Shown here piece by piece: positions 1 through 6,063 of a stretch of 8,252 nt of DNA. Positions within the stretch are counted from its first letter, which is position 1. Each line of letters opens with the position of its first letter. Under the pieces are notes generated by a model, which made no database searches, was not told where the DNA came from, and saw nothing but the letters and a program-made list of their open reading frames with translations. The translations under genes and the position numbers were made by a program. Origin of the DNA: Actinomycetota bacterium (lineage in GTDB: Bacteria; Actinomycetota; Acidimicrobiia; Acidimicrobiales; AC-25); NCBI GenBank assembly GCA_005888395.1, contig VAXF01000040.1:1-8252 (forward strand), in the 5' to 3' direction.

Positions 1-264
1 CGCAAGGCGGCCGAGGCCTTCTTCTCCGGGCCCGCCGCGGTGGGGGTGGCCACCGGCCAGAACTTCCCGGACGCCCTCGCGGGCGGCGCCCACATCGGCA
101 AGAAGGGCGGGCCCGTGCTGCTCACGCCCTCGACCACCCTTGCGGGGCCGACGGATGCCTACCTGCGCGCCAACCACGCCGCCATCGACATCGCCTTCAT
201 CTACGGCGGCGTCAACGCCGTGTCCTCAGCGGTGGGCGCCCAGATCCAGGCAGACATCGCATGA
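1..264 (+). CDS. Cell-wall-binding repeat 2 (CWB2) protein, C-terminal fragment
   Basis: The reading frame is open from base 1 and ends at TGA 262-264, so only the last 87 residues of a longer protein are seen. The segment matches a cell-wall-binding repeat 2 module: an ATGQNFPDALAGG core, then a GGPVLLTP strand, a stretch of about 25 residues, and a closing IAFIYGGVNAVSSAV strand. In the family, such modules occur in tandem in secreted proteins of Gram-positive bacteria and hold them non-covalently to the cell wall, often beside a protease, amidase or other exported enzyme. The functional partner domain and signal peptide would lie upstream, outside the window. The protein ends directly after the repeat, as is usual for C-terminal anchors. 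The next gene is convergent, with 79 bases between. Family assignment is firm; the role of the whole protein is unknown. Confidence 0.85.
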   Translation, partial: RKAAEAFFSGPAAVGVATGQNFPDALAGGAHIGKKGGPVLLTPSTTLAGPTDAYLRANHAAIDIAFIYGGVNAVSSAVGAQIQADIA

Positions 265-343
265 CGACCGGTTGTCCATAGACCCACGCCGCCATGGTTC
301 GCCGGCGACAGCCAGCACCTGCCGAGTACCGCCCACGGCGGCC

Positions 344-1170
344 TCACGTAACCGTCGCGAACGCCTTTACGACCAGCGACGCGACTGCGTCGGGGTCCTG
401 CAGCGGGCCGAAGTGGCCGATGCCGGGCATGACGTAGGTGGTGGCGTCGGGCAGGGCGGCGGGACGACCGCCGGGCCGATGGCGTCGGTGTGCTCGCCGC
501 ACACGATTGTTACCGGGCAATGCACCTCGCCCAGCCGGGCGAACGCCTCGTGGGCGCCCATGCCCCGGTAGACCTCGGCCTCGTCGTCGCGGTGGCACTT
601 CAACCGCACCGACCCGTCGTCCTCATCGGCGAAGCCGTGGTCGACATAGGCCCGCAGCACGTCCGGGTGCAGCACGGAGAACGGCGGCTTCGACGCGAAG
701 TTCTCGTAGGCGTCGTCGCGCGACGGGAAGACCTCCCGCCGGCGGCGGGCCCCCTCCGACAATGGGTTGTCGCCCCGGCCCATCGGGGAAGCGACGGGGA
801 TCACGATCGGCTCGAAGCAGAAGATGGCGCGGAACGTGCCCGGGCGGAGCTGCTCGGCCATCAGGAGCGCGGCACCGCCGGCCGAATGGCCGAAGCCGAA
901 CGGGCGCTGCAGCCCCAGCGCGTCGACGGCGGCAAGGGCGTCGTCGGCGAAGCCGCGCCAGTTGAACTCGATGCCCACCGGTGTGCGCGCGTCGCCGTGG
1001 CCACGCTCGTCGAACGCGTAGCCGTGGAAGTGCTCGCCCAGCCGTCGCGCCAGCGGCTCGAGCACGTGGCCGTGGAAGCCCGTGGCGTGAGCTAGCAGCA
1101 ACGGCGGTCCGTTCCCGCCGAAGTCGTAGACGGGCACCTCCACGCCGTGGGTCGAGGCTGCGTACGTCAT
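344..1170 (-). CDS. Alpha/beta hydrolase, reading frame broken near the C-terminus
   Basis: An alpha/beta-hydrolase-fold enzyme. The frame from ATG 1170 contains the usual early HATGFHGH strand-loop (oxyanion region, about residues 28-35), DERGHGDAR (54-62), the nucleophile elbow GHSAGG with Ser96, and a late CGEHTDAIGP segment (224-233) that may carry the acidic residue. After residue 233 this frame turns into Pro/Cys/Arg-rich nonsense and stops at 367. A second minus-strand frame, ending at TGA 344-346, continues the family sequence: PAALPDATTYVMPGIGHFGP with the expected catalytic His, then LQDPDAVASLVVKAFATVT. The switch falls within about 448-475 and corresponds to one missing base; repaired, the protein would be about 275 residues. 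This may be a real inactivating indel or a sequencing/assembly error in a G/C-rich stretch. It is the last gene of a three-gene operon; its ATG overlaps the TGA of the polymerase gene (ATGA). Substrate unknown. Confidence 0.8.
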
Positions 1171-2174
1171 TGCTCGCGCCGGGCCCGGCTCGGCGCCACC
1201 CGCTTCGGCTCTCCGCGCTGGCGGGCGAAGTGAGGCGGCCAGGGCGCGTCGCCGAGCCCCTCGGCCTCGTCACGTGTGGCGAGCTCGAGGAGCGGTTCGA
1301 GCGAGTGGTGGGTGTCGTCGATCGCCCCGCCCACGTCACCACGCTCGGCGAAGCGCGCCGGCACCGTCGCCAGCGTGAGGTCGGCGGGCTCGACCGAGGC
1401 GACCTCGTCCCATTCCAGCGGGCACGACACGCGGCCCTCGGCGTTGGAGCGGACCGAGTACACCGACGCCACCGTGCGGTCGCGGGCGTTCTGGTTGTAG
1501 TCGATGAACACCTTCTGGCCGCGCTCCTCCTTCCACCACTTCGACGTGGCGATGTCGGGGAGACGGCGTTCGACCTCCCGCGCCAACGCCAGTGCCGCGC
1601 GGCGCACCGAGTAGAAGTCCCAGCGGGGCTCGATCCGCACGTTGACGTGCATGCCGCGCGAGCCCGACGTCTTGGGAAAGCCGGTCATCGCGTGCTCGTC
1701 GCGCACTTCCAGCGTCACCCGCCGGACGTCCTCGAACGGCACCTCGGGCTGCGGGTCGAGGTCGACGCGCAGCTCGTCGGGGTGGTCGAGGTCGTCGCGG
1801 CGCACGGGCCACGGGTTGAGGTCGAGGCAGCCGAGGTTGACGGCCCAGATCAGATGGGACACGTCGACGGGGCAGAGCTCCTCGGCGCTGCGGCCGCTCG
1901 GGAACGACACCGTCGCGGTCTGCAACCACTCCGGGCGTTTCTCGGGGACGCGCTTCTGGTAGAAGAACTCGCCCTCGGCGCCGTTGGGGAACCGCTTGAG
2001 CACCGTGGGGCGCTCGTAGACACCCCGCAGCGCGCCCTCACCGACGGCGAGGTAGTAGTGCACGAGGTCGAGCTTGGTCTCGCCCCGAGCCGAGAAGAAC
2101 ACCTTCTCGGGATTGCTGATCGAGAGCTCTCGACCGTCGACCTCGACCGTTGCCGGCGCGGCTGCGGGTGTCAC
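1167..2174 (-). CDS. LigD-like DNA polymerase (primase-polymerase) domain protein, stand-alone
   Basis: A 335-residue protein of the archaeo-eukaryotic primase-like polymerase domain family found in bacterial LigD, which fills gaps during non-homologous end joining or excision repair and can incorporate ribonucleotides. Visible motifs: N-terminal LSISNPEKVFF (17-27), catalytic DxD as VDLDP (Asp138, Asp140), the nucleotide-binding SGSRGMHV (170-177, with His176), and the third acidic motif KVFIDYNQNARDRT with Asp225. The segment LGCLDLNPWPVRRDDLDHPD (114-133) resembles the actinobacterial stand-alone PolD type. There is no ligase or phosphoesterase domain, and no Ku gene in the window. The GTG start at 2174 is chosen because it forms a GTGA overlap with the upstream stop and gives the normal N-terminus; extending the frame further upstream yields Arg-rich sequence shadowing the kinase gene. 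No strong Shine-Dalgarno is seen, so translation is probably coupled to the kinase gene. Confidence 0.92.
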   Translation of the reverse strand: MTPAAAPATVEVDGRELSISNPEKVFFSARGETKLDLVHYYLAVGEGALRGVYERPTVLKRFPNGAEGEFFYQKRVPEKRPEWLQTATVSFPSGRSAEELCPVDVSHLIWAVNLGCLDLNPWPVRRDDLDHPDELRVDLDPQPEVPFEDVRRVTLEVRDEHAMTGFPKTSGSRGMHVNVRIEPRWDFYSVRRAALALAREVERRLPDIATSKWWKEERGQKVFIDYNQNARDRTVASVYSVRSNAEGRVSCPLEWDEVASVEPADLTLATVPARFAERGDVGGAIDDTHHSLEPLLELATRDEAEGLGDAPWPPHFARQRGEPKRVAPSRARREQ

Positions 2175-3670
2175 GCGTGCACCGCGGCCCGCCGGGCCCG
2201 CCACGCCGCCTCGGCCCGGCCCAGCTCGGTCGAGGGCGGGTCGCTCACGAACGGCCAGATCTCCCGGGCGATCGGCGGGAACTCGACGGCCGGACGCAGC
2301 CGGGCGAGGATCGCGAAGAGGCCGAGGTTGATGCGCTGGATCAGGACCATTCGGGGCGGCACGTTCGCCGCCCGCATCACGTCGGCGTAGGGCCCGGTGA
2401 GGTCGAAGTACCGGCGGCTCATCTCGGCGGTGTACTCGGCGTCGTAGGCGTCGCTGGTGGGCGACGCGCCTCGGTAGAAGAAGCTGAAGTACTCGAACAC
2501 GTGCTGGTCGTCGATGGGGGCCGACGCCGGCAGAATTCCGGCGCGCTCTATGGCGATCCGTGCCTGCCTGGGGTCCTCTTCGAGAACGATGGCGCGGATC
2601 ATGTCCTCGAAGATCCGGACATCCTCGTCGTCGAAGTGCTTGATGAGGCCGAAGTCGAGGAACGTCACCTGCCCGCCGGGACGGAAGAGGTAGTTGCCGG
2701 GATGCGGGTCGCCGTTGAACGCCTTCATGCGGTACATGCTGTTGAAGACGAAGCGGAAGATGGCTTCGGCCGCGAGGTTGCGCTCTTCCTGGCTCCACTG
2801 CTCAGCATCCGAGAACCGCGCGCCCTCGGCGAGCTCGGTGGTGAGCACGCGCGCAGTCGAGTACTCGCTGAGCACGTCGGGCACGTGGATGAACGGATGG
2901 TCGCGCCAGTAGTCGGCGAACAGTCGTTGGTTGGCGGCCTCGTTGGCGTAGTCGAGCTCCTCGAGGAGCCGGGTCCGCACCTCGGCGACGATCGGTCCGG
3001 GCTCGAGCCCGGGGAACATCATGCCGAGGCCACCGAAGAACAGCGGCAGGTTGGCGAGGTCGGCGCGGATGGCGTCGTCGACGCCGGGGTACTGCACCTT
3101 GACCGCGACCGCGGTGCCCTCGCGGGTGATGGCCCGGTGCACCTGGCCGATCGACGCTGCCGCGATCGGCAGCGGGTCCCACTCCTCGAAGAGATCGTCG
3201 GGTGCCTTGCCCAGCTCCTGCTCGACCATCTGAGCCGAGAGCTCGGGGCTCATCGGCGGCGCGTCCTGCTGCAGCTGGGCGAGTGCCATCCGGAAGGGCT
3301 CGGGCAGGCCCTCGTCGAGGTAGCTGAGCATCTGCCCGACCTTCATCATGGCGCCCTTCATGTGCCCGAGCGCCTCGGCCACCTGCTCGGCCGTGCGGAG
3401 CTGGAAGGCCGCTTCGAGCACCTGGCGCTGGTCGGCCGACGCGAAGACGCTCCGGGCCCGGTGCATGGCATAGGCGCCCCCGGCTCGGCCGCCGATGCGC
3501 GCCGCCTCGACGTTGCGGGCCAGGCGGCCGGTGCGGGCGATGGCGCCGAGGTGTGGCGTGGCCCGCCCGTGGAGGCGGGCCGGAGGCTGAGGCGTCGCCC
3601 TCCGTCGCTTCGCGTAGGCCAGCGCGCCGGCACCCGCTCCCGCCAGTGCCAGCCAGGTTCGCCGCCGCAT
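2171..3670 (-). CDS. ABC1/AarF/UbiB family atypical protein kinase
   Basis: A 499-residue protein with all signature elements of the ABC1 (ADCK/UbiB) atypical kinase-like family: the KxGQ motif as KGAMMKVGQML (Lys110, Gln113), the Ala-rich nucleotide loop AAASIGQVH (170-178), the ATP-site lysine in VAVKVQYPG (Lys191), the ExD motif in EELDY (Glu238, Asp240), the catalytic-loop equivalent NGDPHPGNYLF (319-329) and DFG as FLDFGLIK (Asp339). The N-terminus has a short hydrophobic stretch (WLALAGAGAGALAYA, 6-20) flanked by arginines, possibly a membrane anchor. Family members show ATPase or kinase activity linked to isoprenoid lipid/quinone metabolism; the target here is unknown. ATG 3670 gives the natural N-terminus and is the first gene of the minus-strand operon; its TGA overlaps the GTG of the polymerase gene. 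A TACCGT element lies 6 bases before the ATG, so the transcript could be leaderless. Confidence 0.93.
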   Translation of the reverse strand: MRRRTWLALAGAGAGALAYAKRRRATPQPPARLHGRATPHLGAIARTGRLARNVEAARIGGRAGGAYAMHRARSVFASADQRQVLEAAFQLRTAEQVAEALGHMKGAMMKVGQMLSYLDEGLPEPFRMALAQLQQDAPPMSPELSAQMVEQELGKAPDDLFEEWDPLPIAAASIGQVHRAITREGTAVAVKVQYPGVDDAIRADLANLPLFFGGLGMMFPGLEPGPIVAEVRTRLLEELDYANEAANQRLFADYWRDHPFIHVPDVLSEYSTARVLTTELAEGARFSDAEQWSQEERNLAAEAIFRFVFNSMYRMKAFNGDPHPGNYLFRPGGQVTFLDFGLIKHFDDEDVRIFEDMIRAIVLEEDPRQARIAIERAGILPASAPIDDQHVFEYFSFFYRGASPTSDAYDAEYTAEMSRRYFDLTGPYADVMRAANVPPRMVLIQRINLGLFAILARLRPAVEFPPIAREIWPFVSDPPSTELGRAEAAWRARRAAVHA

Positions 3671-3729
3671 GGCCGCACGGTACGGGGAGGCTTGCCCGAT
3701 CGACCAACTCCGGCGGAGACTCGTCGTTC
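3671..3729. promoter_or_regulatory. Divergent promoter region with a candidate leaderless promoter for the kinase operon
   Basis: This 59-base gap is the only space between the two divergent operons, so both promoters should lie here or extend into the genes. On the minus strand, TACCGT (plus coordinates 3677-3682) fits the actinobacterial -10 pattern TAnnnT and lies 6 bases before ATG 3670, the spacing expected for a leaderless mRNA. A weak -35-like TTGGTC (3702-3707) sits 19 bases further upstream, longer than ideal. On the plus strand, TTGCCC at 3692-3697 could be a -35, but no good -10 follows. GGAG at 3715-3718 is a possible Shine-Dalgarno, 11 bases before ATG 3730. Assigned by eye; no transcription start data. 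Confidence 0.4.
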
Positions 3730-4650
3730 ATGGCCCTCAACGACACGCCCCTCAACGGCACGCCCCTCAAGGGCATGGCGCTCCGTGACGACCGCGACCC
3801 GTTCCCACGCCGCACCGCCACGCCCGGCCTTCTCTCCCCCTGGCTGATCGAGGTCGGTCGCACGCTCCCCGGCCTGCTGCGCTCCTACCTGCCCGGCGGC
3901 GGAATCGACGCCCGCAGCCGTGAGCAGGTGATGCTCGCCGTCACCGAGGTGAACGGCTGCCGGTACTGCGCGTGGATCCACGGCTCCTGGCGCGAGTTCC
4001 TCGGCGACGCCAGCCCGGCGACGGCCGAGGAGGCGGTGCTCGCCTTTGCACGGGCGTGTGCCGAGGCCGGACGCCCGCTCGACCCGTCGCCGCTGCGCGA
4101 GGCCCTGCCGGCGCCGGCCGTCGAGGCCGTGCGCGCCACCGTCGCCCAGATCGAGGTCTCGAACCTGGTCGGTAACACCGTCGACGGCCTGCTGGCGCGC
4201 GTCACCCGCAGGCGCCCGCTCGCCCCTCTGGCCGCCGCGCGGGAGCTGGCCACGGTCGCCGTCGCTCTTCCCGTCGCGCTGCCGTTGATCGCCGCGGCCG
4301 GTGCGATGCGCGGCGTCGACCGGCTGGCGCCACCGCTCCCTGAGGTGACCATGCCGCCGAAGGGGGAGGCGAACCTGCTCGCCCACCTGCTCGCCGAGGC
4401 GGTGCCGTCCTACCTCTCCAACGCGGCCAGCCGCCTCGTCCTGCTGGGTCTGCCGATCACCGTCGCGGTCGCGGTGCGCGCCGGACGCACGACGGCGACG
4501 TTGCGTCTCGGCCGGGGTCGAGTGGAGGTCGCCAACGGCGTGGCGTCCGACGCGCTGCTCGTCCTCGAGGGCGACGTCGAGCCGCTCCTGCGGCTGGCCA
4601 CCGGCTCCGTCCTCCGCCAGATCGGCAGCGTCCGCGTGAGGCCGACCTAG
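3730..4650 (+). CDS. AhpD/carboxymuconolactone decarboxylase-like protein with SCP2-like C-terminal domain
   Basis: A 306-residue protein. Residues about 36-150 resemble the all-alpha AhpD/CMD fold: REQVMLAVTEVNGCRYCAWIHG carries the C-x-x-C-x-x-x-H signature (Cys77, Cys80, His84), which in AhpD forms the redox centre of a peroxidatic or disulfide-reducing enzyme. A hydrophobic Ala/Leu/Val stretch (about 174-192) may be a membrane segment or helical linker. The last about 95 residues, with RTTATLRLGRGRVEVANG, SDALLVLEGDVEPLLRLATG and a final strand, resemble an SCP2-type lipid-binding domain; this part is less certain. ATG 3730 is preferred because GGAG lies 11 bases upstream; ATG 3775 is an alternative but has no usable spacing to a Shine-Dalgarno. 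The N-terminus is a pentapeptide-like repeat (LNDTP, LNGTP, LKGMA) from a 15-base tandem repeat. First gene of the plus-strand operon, with the FAD gene 9 bases downstream. Substrate unknown. Confidence 0.82.
   Translation: MALNDTPLNGTPLKGMALRDDRDPFPRRTATPGLLSPWLIEVGRTLPGLLRSYLPGGGIDARSREQVMLAVTEVNGCRYCAWIHGSWREFLGDASPATAEEAVLAFARACAEAGRPLDPSPLREALPAPAVEAVRATVAQIEVSNLVGNTVDGLLARVTRRRPLAPLAAARELATVAVALPVALPLIAAAGAMRGVDRLAPPLPEVTMPPKGEANLLAHLLAEAVPSYLSNAASRLVLLGLPITVAVAVRAGRTTATLRLGRGRVEVANGVASDALLVLEGDVEPLLRLATGSVLRQIGSVRVRPT
3736..3780 (+). repeat. 15-bp tandem repeat, three copies, in the N-terminal codons of the AhpD-like gene
   Basis: Three consecutive 15-base units at 3736-3750, 3751-3765 and 3766-3780, each starting CTCAA, encode LNDTP, LNGTP and LKGMA; a fourth partial unit begins with CTC at 3781. 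The first two differ by one base, while the third is more diverged. The copy number keeps the frame. The repeat lies between the two possible ATG starts (3730 and 3775), so copy-number change would lengthen or shorten the N-terminal tail without affecting the AhpD fold. Confidence 0.8.
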
Positions 4651-4652
4651 GA
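4649..4652 (+). promoter_or_regulatory. Shine-Dalgarno of the FAD oxidoreductase gene, overlapping the upstream stop codon
   Basis: AGGA overlaps the TAG stop (4648-4650) of the AhpD-like gene and lies 7 bases before ATG 4660. Of the three nearby ATGs (4655, 4660, 4664), only 4660 is in the long frame. The ATG at 4655 opens a two-codon reading frame that ends in TGA at 4661-4663, overlapping the true start. The arrangement indicates termination-reinitiation coupling of the two genes. Confidence 0.65.
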
Positions 4653-4659
4653 CCATGAC

Positions 4660-6063
4660 ATGAATGGCGTCGACCTCAAGGATGCTCTCGTCGCGATCGT
4701 CGGTGCCGAGCACGTCGACCCGACCGTCGACGACTACCTGACCGACGTCACCGAGAACCCGCCTGGGAAAGCCGACTTCGTCGTCCGACCCGGCACGGCC
4801 GACGAGGTGCAGGCCGTCATGCGCCTCGCCCACGAGCGCTCGCTGGCAGTGACGCCCATCGTCGCCGGGTACAACGTGGCGGGCATCGCCATTCCGCGCG
4901 CCGGTGGGCTCGTGCTCGACCTCACCCGCATGGACCGCATCGTCGATATCGACCACGACGCCATGTATGTCGTCGTCGAGCCGGGAGTGACGTTCGGGCA
5001 GCTCAAGGCCCATCTCGACGAGCACGCCCCCGACCTCGTGTACACGTACCCGTTCGCCCCGCCGTCCACCTCGGTCGTGGCGAACGCACTCCTCGACGGG
5101 CTCAACAACCTGTCGATGCGCCACGGGGCGATGGGCCAGTGGATCAACGGCGTGGAGGCGGTGCTGCACGACGGCACACTGGTGCGCACCGGTTCCGGCG
5201 CGGTCGTCGGCTCGTGGTTCGGGCGGGCGCCGCTGCCCGACCTCACCGGCCTGTTCGTGTCGACCCAGGGAACCACCGGCGTCGTCACGCGGGCCGCGCT
5301 CCAGCTCCAGCCGAAGCCCGCGCTGCGCCGGCGGTGGTTCGCGTTCGCCTTCTCTCTCGACGGCGCGTACGAGGCCATGCGCCAGCTGGCGCGCACCGGC
5401 TCGTTCGACGACGTCGGGTTGATGACATGGCCGGCCGGCAAGATGCTCTTCGGCGCGACACGCGACCTCGTGCGCGACGACGACGAGCCCCTCGCCTTCC
5501 TCTTCGTCGACATCACCGCCGCTACCGCGCCGGAGCTCGACGCGCGCGTGGCGCTGGGCCGGCGCATCCTCGAGGACTGCGGGATCGAGAGCATCTTCCA
5601 CGTCGAGCACCTCGTCCACCTCGTGCCGCGCTACGCCAAGCTGGCCGAGCTGCCGACCACGCTCGACTTCCTGCTCGAGTTCCCGGGCGGCGGGCTCACG
5701 TGGGTCGGTTCCTACGGCCCCGGCGGCCGGTGGCTCGAGGGCGCCGAGGCGGGGATGGCGGCCATGGAGGCGCACGGGTTCCCGCCCTTCGTGGTCGCTC
5801 GGCCCATGTCGGGCGGTCACTACTTCGTCCTGCGCTTCGTCGCCTGCTTCGACAAGGGCGACGCGGCGGAGGTGACGCGGGTGCGTGCGCTGATGGGCGA
5901 GCTGGCCGACCTCGTGCTCGAACACGACTACGTGCCCTACAAGGCGTCGGCGGACGCGGCGCGCCGCATCCTCGCCCGGGCCCATCCCGGCTTCGTCGAC
6001 CTCTTCACGCGCGTGCGCGACCTCCTCGACCCCGACCGGCGGATGAACCCCGGTCGTTGGTAG
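4660..6063 (+). CDS. FAD-binding oxidoreductase, VAO/GlcD type (PCMH FAD domain plus FAD-oxidase C-terminal domain)
   Basis: A 467-residue flavoprotein of the vanillyl-alcohol oxidase/glycolate oxidase superfamily. Residues about 38-218 form the PCMH-type FAD domain: VVRPGTADEVQAVMRLAHER (41-60), GGLVLDLTRMDRIVDID (82-98), YVVVEPGVTFGQL (103-115), GVEAVLHDGTLVRTGSGA (164-181) and LFVSTQGTTGVVTRAALQL (198-216). The remaining residues form the substrate-binding cap and end with LLDPDRRMNPGRW, the usual terminal motif. The family oxidises alcohols, hydroxy acids or phenols using FAD; the substrate cannot be read here. The stretch expected to bind the FAD pyrophosphate is IVAGYNVAGIAIP (67-79) rather than the common Gly-rich GGGT version, marking a divergent subgroup. 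No obvious covalent-flavin histidine is seen there. Second gene of the plus-strand operon; its stop overlaps the TTG start of the next gene. Confidence 0.9.
   Translation: MNGVDLKDALVAIVGAEHVDPTVDDYLTDVTENPPGKADFVVRPGTADEVQAVMRLAHERSLAVTPIVAGYNVAGIAIPRAGGLVLDLTRMDRIVDIDHDAMYVVVEPGVTFGQLKAHLDEHAPDLVYTYPFAPPSTSVVANALLDGLNNLSMRHGAMGQWINGVEAVLHDGTLVRTGSGAVVGSWFGRAPLPDLTGLFVSTQGTTGVVTRAALQLQPKPALRRRWFAFAFSLDGAYEAMRQLARTGSFDDVGLMTWPAGKMLFGATRDLVRDDDEPLAFLFVDITAATAPELDARVALGRRILEDCGIESIFHVEHLVHLVPRYAKLAELPTTLDFLLEFPGGGLTWVGSYGPGGRWLEGAEAGMAAMEAHGFPPFVVARPMSGGHYFVLRFVACFDKGDAAEVTRVRALMGELADLVLEHDYVPYKASADAARRILARAHPGFVDLFTRVRDLLDPDRRMNPGRW

Noticed and set aside
299..341. Terminator between the convergent CWB2 and hydrolase genes
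   Set aside because: A 10-base palindrome (TCGCCGGCGA, 299-308) and a 5-bp stem with a 3-base loop (329-341) are present, but neither has a T-tract or enough stem to stand out from GC-rich background.
451..480. Programmed frameshift in the hydrolase
   Set aside because: No classical slippery heptamer or clear downstream structure is visible. A simple one-base indel in a G/C-rich run explains it better.
981..2390. Long plus-strand frame opposite the LigD-like polymerase
   Set aside because: It shadows a gene with all three catalytic motifs. The translation is rich in Arg, His and Val with no domain.
2175..2798. Upstream extension of the polymerase frame to ATG 2798
   Set aside because: The extra 208 residues are Arg/Pro-rich and overlap the kinase gene in another frame. 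The GTG at 2174 gives the natural N-terminus and a GTGA overlap.
2150..3847. Long plus-strand frame (about 565 codons) opposite the kinase gene
   Set aside because: It is antisense to the ABC1 kinase with all its motifs intact. The translation has no family features and crosses the divergent promoter region.
3358..5985. Very long open minus-strand frame (about 875 codons) across the AhpD-like and FAD genes
   Set aside because: It lies antisense to two well-supported genes and into the kinase gene. Its translation is Arg/His/Gly/Glu-rich with no recognisable domain, as expected from codon bias at high GC.
5139..6056. Upstream extension of the PLP enzyme frame
   Set aside because: The preceding 306 codons are an Arg-rich shadow of the FAD gene. 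The family N-terminus starts only after 6057.
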